A stretch of DNA of 64,000 nucleotides. Origin: Elmis aenea. Its lineage: Eukaryota; Arthropoda; Insecta; Coleoptera; Elmidae. The stretch is from positions 20,853,674-20,917,673 of the forward strand of contig OX393579.1 in the NCBI GenBank assembly GCA_947652605.1. The letters are read 5' to 3'. Under the pieces are notes generated by a model. That model ran no database searches and was not told where the DNA came from. It saw nothing but the letters and a program-made list of their open reading frames with translations. This document shows positions 55,957-64,000 of this stretch, one piece after another. The number at the start of each line of letters is the position of its first letter. Position 1 is the first letter of the stretch. A program made the translations under genes and the position numbers.

Positions 55957-56544
55957 CTTAGATCATATAAACTACATGGATAACACAACACCATAGGAAT
56001 ATAGTTAAGACAATGTTGCCGACATGTACAACGTGCCTTTTTAAATCTATCTCTTTCTATATTATGTGGGCCCAATATACGCTATCTTTGTTTTGGGCCC
56101 GGGCCCGCTGTCATCGTAGCGCAACCGTGATAATAACTGTAACGTACTTCCTACCTAGCCTATTCTAGCGACTGACGCGTGAATGACTTAAAATTTTTTG
56201 CTATTAAAATCGTCGTTTAATTGAATCAATTGATTCTAATAAGCGGTGTTTACTGTACTTCAATAAAACTTACTAAGTCTGATCTAATGTTATTGTATCC
56301 TTCCATATTTGACACGGAAACATCCGAGTACATTGCATCTACTAGTAGTTCAAATAACGCTTTAGTTCAAATTTCGCGCGTAACCATAGTAACGCACACG
56401 ATTTACTCGGTGGGCCCGGAAAGCGAGATAGATATATACTTTCATATGTGTTAGAAGGAGATGCAGTATAATTGTACCTCTGGGATATGTGTACAACATA
56501 GTTGTATTGTGGTAGTGTTATCCATGTAGTTTATATGATCTAAG
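55957..56544. mobile_element. MITE with CTTAGATCATATAAAC ends
   Basis: The outer ~30 bp (CTTAGATCATATAAACTACA continuing to GGATAACAC) are exactly inverted on the right. The inside carries GGGCCCGGGCCC near 56095 and a TGGGCCCGGAAAGCG block. Target duplication not certain. The 77-codon frame inside is not recognised as a protein. Confidence 0.7.
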
Positions 56545-56831
56545 GATACCTATTGTATAAGTTACAAATAATTGTTAGTTTTACATTATCAGAAGATGTT
56601 ATTATTGGTATTAAAACTGATTAACACAGTAGCAGAAGCACCATCAAACGTGCCGGTAGACTAGGTAACGAGGCAATTGCTTAATTGGCAGGGGCTCTCA
56701 AAGGAGTCATAACATTTTAATAAATGAAAAATAAAATCTATTGATGAAATAGCACCTTTTTCTGTTTTGCATGAAATAACAAGAAGTTCGTGTGTATTAA
56801 AATGTATTTCTAAAAATGAGCACCAATGTAC

Positions 56832-56908
56832 ACAGGGTGATTCAATTTGACTGTCGCACCCCTATAACTTTGTTATTTAAAAAAAAAATCCCTAGAAACC
56901 TTATTTAT
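56832..56908 (+). mobile_element. Fragment of the GGGTGATTCAGTTTGAC foldback family
   Basis: One end (CAGGGTGATTCAATTTGACTG) and 60 bp of arm, interrupted by the element that starts at 56909 after TA. Confidence 0.65.
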
Positions 56909-59054
56909 ACAGGGTGGACCAGAATACATTTCCAGCATGGGGATCTCGCTTATTATAAGAGATACAGGTTTGTTTAAATTAGATGAATTATTTATTCCCA
57001 AATGTGAGAGAAGCTACAATCAATTTTTAAAAGTACAAAATTTCTCGTATCTACTTCAGATGCTATAGCAAAAAATTTGGGAATGTTGATTTCTTTTTTC
57101 TTTCATAACTTTTTTATTTTATTCATTAGATCAATTTTATTTGGACTTTCTTAACGTACTTTTTAATGGAGAATGTACTGTTATTTTAGATTTTTTTATC
57201 ACTTACCATTTTTGAGATATTAGTCCTAATTTCTTTTTTCTTATGGGCCGCGAAGTTGGCTATGGAATAGTTAAATGTGTTTTTCTCTCTCTTTTAAATG
57301 ATATATTACTTGCTATACCTATTTTTATTTAAAAGTCACAAAACAAAAAAAAATCTTATTTTTCCCATCACTTCTATGCCAAAAGACCCAAAAAAGAACT
57401 AATTAAATGTCAAATGATAGTTATTATTTGTGCGGTATCATTTATTAGAATTTTACAGTATTGTTGTGAAATTTGATAGTATTTGTAACAAATTTGTTGT
57501 CATATAATTATGAGTACATTTACAAATAATTAAATATTTTATATGTTGAAATGCTACATTCTTTGCGATAGAAAGTGTGTACAAACAGATAAGTCTTATT
57601 CTTCATTGATTTGTTTTGGATTTCCGGTTTTTGTCTTGAAGAAACCATATTCTTTTTAATTTATTTCCAAATTTCTGTAATTACGCGCACTTCGTTGCCT
57701 TCTCTCGGGATATAGCTCTAAGTATATTCGCTCAGCTTCTACACAGTTTTTATGGTAAGGAATATAGCATCTCAAGATGTCAAATTTTTCGCTAATATTA
57801 ATGTAGCCATCATTATAACAATTACTACAAAGACTATCGAATTACACAACAATAACATGAAATTCTAATAAATGATACCGCCGACAAATGGTTACTGTCA
57901 TTTGACATTAATTAATTGTTTTTTGTTTTTATTTTCATAGACAGCTTGATAAGTGATGGGTGAAACGTGTTTTTTTTTGACTTTGTGACTTATTTATAAA
58001 AATAGATATAGCAAAGTAGCATTTAAAAGAGAAAAAAAGCACATTTAACTATTCCATAGCCAACTTCTCGGCTCATAAAAAAAAATGAAATTCGGGGTAA
58101 TATCTTGAAAATGATAGGTGTTAAAAAAATCTTAAATAACGGTTACATTCTACATAAAAAAGTAGCTCAAGAATGTACAAATAAAATTGATCTAATGATT
58201 AAGACAAAAAAGTTATGAGAGAAAAAAGAAATTCGACATTTTCATATTTTTTGCTAAAACATCTGAAGCACAAGGAATTGTTGTCGCTAGAATTTGATTC
58301 CGGCTGTGTTTATTACATCAAGGGCATCCAAACTAAATGTTCTGCAAAGTTATACGTGCCACTGGCCATTACCTTCGGAAAAATAGGGGGAAAACTGAAA
58401 AATTGGTATAAAAAGATCATTTTTGCGATCGCGTTGGCCATGAAACCGTCAGAGATAAAATCGAAATTCTTCTATTTATCAATAGGCGCATCATTTGCAA
58501 GTAAAATAGTGCAAAGTTTTTGAAAAAATCTTGATCGGTTCCGGAGAAAAACGCCAAAAACGAAACCCCTGCATAAGCGCCATGAATATTGAGAAGTTGT
58601 GTATATCTGTATTACTATATCTATGCGACTTGCATAGGCGCTTAACATAGGAAAAACCGTTTTTACAAAGGTCTCGTTTTTTACGTTTTTCTTCGGAACC
58701 GTTTAAGATTTTTTCAAAAACTTTGCACCAATTTACTTGGAAAGGATGCGCGCATTGGTAAATAAAAGAATTTCGATTTTGTCTTTGACGGTTTCATGGC
58801 CAACGCGATCTCAAATATTACTTTTATTATACAGCTGTTCAGTTTTTCCCCTATTTTTCTGAACGAAATAGCCAGTGGCACGTATAACTCTGGAAAACAT
58901 TTAGTTTTGATGCCCTTAATGTAATAAACACAGCCGGAATCAAATTCTAGCGACAACGTATCGTGACCTTCCCTTGTAAGGAATAATAAACGTGTATCTA
59001 ATCTCTTATAATACGCTAGATCCCCATGCTGGAAAGCTAATCTGGGACACCCTG
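56909..59054. mobile_element. Large mariner-type foldback, with second element in its right arm
   Basis: Starts CAGGGTGGACCAGAATAC and ends CTAATCTGGGACACCCTG before TA. Arms run through CATGGGGATCTCGC, GATACAGG and AGAAAAAAGAAAT. The right arm is broken at 58270-58978 by the ACAAGGG foldback. A second right end of the same type follows at 59055-59130. Confidence 0.75.
58270..58978. mobile_element. Foldback element, ACAAGGGAAGGTCACG ends, copy 2
   Basis: Second copy of 346-1062. The left terminus lacks about 12 bases (GGTCACGATACG region), the right terminus is intact. It replaces roughly 60 bp of the host arm, so a deletion accompanied or followed insertion. Confidence 0.78.
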
Positions 59055-59130
59055 TATATAATTTAAGCAAGCCTATATCTCTTATAATAAGCAAGATCCC
59101 CTTGCCGAAAATATCATCTGGGACACCCTA

Positions 59131-60251
59131 TATATTGAGGTTAGATCAAAAACAAAAAAGATAATCAGGATGTTAATAATTTTTTTGTTATGGAATCAAT
59201 AAGGCGCCGTTTTCTAGGATTGCTTCACGCTTGACAATCTGTTAAAGCGACTCTTTGTTGCAGAAAACTTTGGGTAACAGATACAACAGGTAATTATCCT
59301 ACATACGTTGTGTATGCAATAATTTTAGATTGTCCATAATAACCATCAATTATCGCAACCAAAGCGTTCAAGAGTGTTTGTTTGTGATGCATTAATAAAG
59401 ATTAAATTGGATCAAATCAAATTATAATGTTTACAGCAAATATTGTGTTGGATGTATTGCGATTTACGTTCTAGCGGCTATAAAAACTCTTGTTACGTGA
59501 CATATTTCGAGGACGGCAGACGTAATTAATCCGAATATTGTCGTACTTTAACTGTATCGAACAAAAACAATTATTCGTTTTCCGAAAATAGTAATAATAA
59601 TGGTAAACAAAAATAACTCGGCGATAAATTCGACCTCAAATATTCGTGATTCGCCAATTTCACCTGATACAGCGCGTATCAATAGTTATTTTATAGTTGA
59701 TGGCTGTACAACTTATTGATAAAAAGTGTGAAATTAAATTGTGTAAGGATATAATATTGTGTGGTAATTGCAGTATCATATACGTATACTGCACATAGCT
59801 ATGCTAACGCTGGTGAAAAACAAAATATTTAAATACTATAGAAACAAAATGAGTTCGATGTTTTTTACTACGCATGGAACGCAATCGTATTCAAATATAA
59901 ATTAAAAGCTAAAACTTTATATTCACCTTTTTAAATAGTTAATTATTAAATTGCATATTGCATAAAACTTTCTGAATTTCCGAACCCGCGGCGCAATCAA
60001 CTGGGAATATCGTCGCTGCGAAAGTTCGCTGTTTGCAAAGTAAAATTTTAATATCCTTTAGCAAATTAAAAATTCAAGTTTTGTTAATTTATATAAAACC
60101 AAAATTTTACACTTATATCGGAAAAATTTTATAATGCATGAAGTTAATTTAAGTAAATTTTTATAATTTTTTGGACGGTCTGCGCGTTATTTTTTAAAAG
60201 TTATACTTGTTAGAGCAGTAGGCGATAAGTGTCCAGTCAGATCGTAAATGT
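59131..60251. other. Intergenic DNA, nothing recognised
   Basis: Slightly higher in GC than its surroundings in places, but no frame, repeat ends or RNA fold could be supported. Confidence 0.5.
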
Positions 60252-61320
60252 ACGGGGTCGATTCAAAAACCACTGAAACAAGCGAAGGAAATTCATCGGA
60301 AAAAAAGCCAAAGTGGTCCCTCTATTTTCCAAAGCACCTCAAGATTGAAAAGAATACCTAATAAAAAAAAAAGGAAATTAGTAAGGAAATTGACGAATTG
60401 AAGGAAATGCTAACTCAGCTAAGTCGAGACATTAAGGAAATGAAATCAGATCAGAAATAACTAAGGAAAGAAGTAAAGGAGCTAAGCTCAGAGTTGAAAG
60501 ATAACAAAAAGGAAATAGAGAGCCTAAGAGAAGAGAACAAAGAGCTGGCGGACAAATTAAATACGATTCATGGACAATGTTTACTTGAGGAACAACTTAG
60601 AAAAAATTAAGAAGAACCTGAGGAAAAATAAATTGGTAATGTCCGGTGTCCCGATAAACATCAATGACAGTAAAGCATTAAAATGCACTGTTGAAGAGGT
60701 CCTAAAAAGATTTATGGGAATAACCCCGCCGATAAGATCAGGCACAAAAATTAACAACAACTTGATATCAGTAGAAATTGATAGTTTCGAAGGTAAGATG
60801 GAAGTATTGAAAAACAAGGCTAAACTCAAAGAGCTAAAGGAGGCAAGGATATTCATAAATAGGGATATGACTGCGGAAGAAAGAAAAATTGATGTAATGG
60901 TCAGGAAAAGAGCTGATATCGAAAGAAAAAATGGAAATGCGGTAAAGTAATGATATCAAAGACTTATAATAAACAGAGAAACATGGGAGTGGAATCAATC
61001 TGAACAGAACCTAATATATTAACCCAGGACAGACCCAATCCCTATACAAGAATCAAAAAACTAGAAGATGGCCAAGGGGGAAGGGAAAACTGTAGACGAA
61101 ACAAGGCAACGAAAATGGACGTGAGTAAGAAATCATATGCAAGAGATGGACCAAGTAGAAGCTGGAACCTAGAAGTAGGACAAGTATTGTCAAGAAATAG
61201 CACCACATGGAACGAAGCTGCAAAATTAGTCAAGAACAGAGTTAAGTGGAAAAAGTTCTGCAAATCAGAACACCTCGACGCTTAACGGCAAAAGAGGAAC
61301 GGATAACTAACTAACTAACT
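60252..61320 (+). mobile_element. Decayed non-LTR retrotransposon (ORF1 remnant and 3' end)
   Basis: From 60380 the translation gives a heptad-rich coiled coil (LRKEVKELSSELKDNKKEIE, then SLREENKELADKL). After a frame shift it continues at 60600-60950 as RKNKLVMSGVPI and an RNA-binding-like domain (LISVEIDSFEGKMEVLKNKA), the layout of LINE ORF1. Stops at 60460 and 60607 break it. Around 61115-61284 a frame reads WNEAAKLVKNRVKWKKFC and ends in a stop, resembling the last residues of LINE ORF2. The endonuclease and reverse transcriptase are gone. The element ends in four AACT units near 61305-61320, typical of a LINE 3' tail. Confidence 0.7.
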
Positions 61321-62487
61321 TGTTTGAGAGACCTTATTCGTGTCAAAAATTAAATTTGTTTCGTTTTACACTCACATCTGATTTCCTGGAAACGGCGCAT
61401 ACACCCATGCCCATACACGTCATATCACTAATTGACAGAACTCGACTTAAATCCAGCAGTATTACAAAAAAACGGCAGACCATTACCAATTGCACAAGAT
61501 ATATTCTTTTGGAATACATTAAAAATGAACACTAAAATCTTCACCAAGAACGCGCTTTTGTACAAAAGAATTTTAAAAATAAAATTGGCTTTGAATGTGC
61601 AAATTTAGAAGCACACAACTAAGAATGTTTTTATGAACACCGAAAAAATAATTTCGTGCAGGAAAAAAAAAGTTGAGATTGATCAGAAATTACCCAAATA
61701 CTTATAGAAATTCTTTTGTTGTCGATTTTGAAAATATTATTAATAAGTATGCTTCGTTGTTTTTAGTTTTGGGTTTTAGGAAGATGGGGCGTGATTTTGA
61801 AGGCTTGCCTTGGGCGCCAAAATTGTTAGACACGATCCTGAATCCCCGGAAAAAAACTTTATATACTCGTTGTAACCGGTATAATGTTTGGCAAACCTTA
61901 ATGTGTTTGGCTACATATTAGACGTTCAAATTTCCTGTCAATTAATACAGCAGATGTTCAAAGACTATGAATAATTAAATATCATTTTGTGCACGATTGT
62001 CTGCTAGAACACTTTATTTTCCCTTTGTGTTTTCGTATAACTTATTTTTTACGTTTTCTTTACGAGTACCTATACATCTGACTTATTTAATGCAATTTTT
62101 AAAATAGATTTTAAGTCAATCAAAATTCGTACTGTGACACACGCAAAGAGAGGGACAGCATATAAAGTTTAAGGTAAATGCAAAACTAGAATTTTCTAAT
62201 AAAAATGTTCTGTTTTTAAAAGTCGTGCAACTATTTTAATATATGATAGTTCGCATAGAGAATATTTACTATGGTTTGCTTACTAAATAGTGAGCCATCG
62301 ATTGCGTTAGAAGATATTAATTATGAAATCATTTACAGAATATCAATGCCAGCATAATTAAATTTAATCCTCTCCATTTATTCCGCTACAATTGCAGCGG
62401 GATTTGAGCTGAGTTTAATAGTAACATAATCATTCATCTGTGAGAAACGGTTACTAAGACATTGCCACTCCGTAAGGAGATAATATA
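61321..62487. other. Intergenic DNA with one unassigned frame
   Basis: A plus-strand frame of 82 codons (61673-61921) shows no family motif and no coding support. Otherwise nothing recognised. Confidence 0.4.
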
Positions 62488-62970
62488 CAGGGTGTATAGT
62501 AGAAAATCAAGAATTTTAAGGTCATATAATATAGTACGCACTGATTATAAACAAAAACTTGATTTACTTTTAGAGACACAGAGTGTTTAAGCTACAAATT
62601 TGCAACTGTTTATCTTATGAAACATAAAGTAAATATTACTTAAATAAAACTTTGTATAATTACACAAAAACGTTCTTGTGCCGACTTTATTTAATACAGC
62701 TTTACTTTACATCTTATGGAATCGTGAACTCATTGCCTGGTACAAGTGGAATTCTCTAAGAGAGTAAAGATTTTCTCGTTTCCGAATATCTGCAGTAATT
62801 GATTGCAAGAGATTAAATTAAATTTTATATGTGTCCACACAATAAAGTCTATTGGATTTAGCTCAGAAGACTTTGGGAGCCATAAGATGTGAAAAGAATA
62901 ACAAATTTTACGTCCTTCATTTCATAGCACCTAAAATAAACCGACACAAGTTGACAACTTGAACACCCTG
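62488..62970 (-). mobile_element. Mariner-like element remnant, CAGGGTGT ends
   Basis: 483 bp. Ends CAGGGTGTATAG and TTGAACACCCTG with TA flanks. It contains a transposase relic on the minus strand, so it is an internally deleted copy, not an unrelated MITE. Confidence 0.7.
62694..62882 (-). pseudogene. Mariner-like transposase C-terminal relic
   Basis: Minus-strand reading WLPKSSELNPIDFIVWTHIK corresponds to the WPPRSPDL-P-DFFLWGHLK signature of insect mariner-like transposases. The second acidic position is E for D. One stop follows some 40 codons on. Confidence 0.65.
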
Positions 62971-63284
62971 TACCTCTAGAAGATTTCATTGGTAGATGTA
63001 TGTCTATTTAAATGTATTTCTTATTTTAGTGAGTACTTAAATGCCTTTAAAATTTTGGACTCGCATATTAAACTTCCTGTATAAGTATGTTACTACATAT
63101 TTAAACTTGTGTGCAGCGCTTGTTATGAAAGGAACGTTGGACGTGCTTGTAATTTTTAACGAATGTTGAAAATTAATCGTAAGCGCAAAAAAATCATACT
63201 TTGAAAAATATTGCGTTCAATTAGCAAAGGAGATATTAGAGTAGTAGCTAAGATGAAAAAAAATTAAATACATCATACTGCCCT

Positions 63285-64000
63285 TTAGAGATGAGCACGA
63301 GCAGTTCGCGAATGAACCGTTCAAACTGAACGATTCGTCAGAGTCGATTCGTTACTGAACAAGTGAACTGTTCATCGATTCCTTTGCCTTTTTATTACGG
63401 GTTAAGGCGAAATTCGCTTGTGCCCATATAAAATGTATAACTTTCAAGCGACATCGTGCTTTATCCAATCGTTCACCAGTTAGTTGAGAATGAACCGCTG
63501 ACGAGACTCTTCTCAAAGCTTTATACAGTTCACCTACACGATTCGTCACTGAACTATACAAGTGAACCGTTTGTCGCTTCTATTTCGAAAAAAAAAATGT
63601 ATTTTACTGTACCTAGTGTTTGTAAGTATCCATCAAATTTTGATTTGGTTTCTGAAATCTTAGTAAAATGATTACACACAACACTTTTATTTCTGTTACT
63701 TATTTTTAGTCACATATCGCTGTACACAATTTTAATTTAAACGCGTAGGTACAGTTACATTTAATTTTTGAATATACACGTTAAGTACCTATAAATTCGC
63801 TTGCGCTTGTTTGATTTGTAAGGGTTGCAAGCAACGAAGCGCCTTATAGGTTATAACTTAAATCCCCCACCGATTCACAGTACCAGACAATCAGAACGGT
63901 TCTGAATAAGCGATTCTTTTAAACGAATCCAAGAACGATTCTTTAAGGACGATTCGGTTTAGTAAACCGAATCAAAAGAATCGATTCAACAACAAAAAAT
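63285..64000. repeat. GAACGATTC word cluster, possible element running off the window
   Basis: Two dense clusters (63295-63570 and 63865-63985) of GAACGATTC, TGAACCGTTC, GAATCGATTC and close variants, separated by plain AT-rich DNA. The layout resembles the two ends of the hAT-type elements seen earlier. The left border may be near GAGATGAGCACGAGC; the right border is not seen. Confidence 0.5.

Noticed and set aside
56221..56454. 77-codon frame
   Set aside because: Inside a MITE with exact terminal repeats; no family motif.
58714..59094. 126-codon open frame, minus strand
   Set aside because: Arm of the second ACAAGGG foldback running into a neighbouring MITE; same sequence as the arms at 346-1062.
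61673..61921. 82-codon frame with protein-like composition
   Set aside because: No recognised motif, no splice context and no second copy in the window; left unassigned.

Overview
The window is AT-rich nuclear DNA from an animal, almost certainly an insect. It has split genes with GT-AG introns, long introns full of short non-autonomous transposons, and insect-type orthologues. A beetle is plausible from the overall character, but nothing here proves the order. There is no sign of bacterial, organellar or viral coding sequence.

Four protein genes can be supported. (1) mio (minus, 12808 down past base 1) encodes the GATOR2 subunit Mios/missing oocyte; ten exons are visible and the C-terminus lies outside the window. 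(2) Rala (plus, 13376-19623) encodes a complete 201-residue Ral small GTPase in three coding exons. It starts 567 bp from mio in head-to-head orientation. (3) Wdr24 (minus, 39709-25929) encodes a complete 775-residue GATOR2 subunit in eleven exons and converges on Rala. (4) An allatostatin-C/somatostatin-type GPCR gene (minus, 45096-43762) has an intact 444-codon intronless coding exon. A splice acceptor lies just upstream of it, so at least one 5' UTR exon must lie at higher coordinates. Two subunits of one complex, GATOR2 (the amino-acid-sensing activator arm of TORC1 control), therefore lie within 40 kb, with Rala between them.

The rest is mobile DNA. Three classes dominate. (a) Foldback elements with CAGGGTG-type ends and TA target duplications, some 0.6-2.4 kb long and palindromic over most of their length, often nested. 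Fragments of mariner-like transposase C-termini lie in or beside several of them. (b) hAT-type miniature elements with 8-bp target duplications, many exact. One subset carries arrays of a short family-specific word (AACCGGTT, AACGTTAT, CGAAAACG; possibly GAACGATTC and AAGTACTT). (c) Scattered others: two copies of a SINE-like repeat about 510 bp long, a decayed non-LTR retrotransposon, and a 251-bp insertion made of perfect 102-bp inverted arms with a hammerhead-like motif.

Layout: 1-12.8 kb mio with large transposon-filled introns; 12.8-13.4 kb shared promoter region; 13.4-19.6 kb Rala; 19.6-25.9 kb intergenic with small hAT elements; 25.9-39.7 kb Wdr24, whose introns hold hAT, mariner and Penelope-like insertions; 39.7-43.8 kb mostly unassigned intergenic DNA; 43.8-45.2 kb receptor; 45.2-64 kb transposon-rich DNA with no recognised gene, possibly the 5' intron of the receptor.
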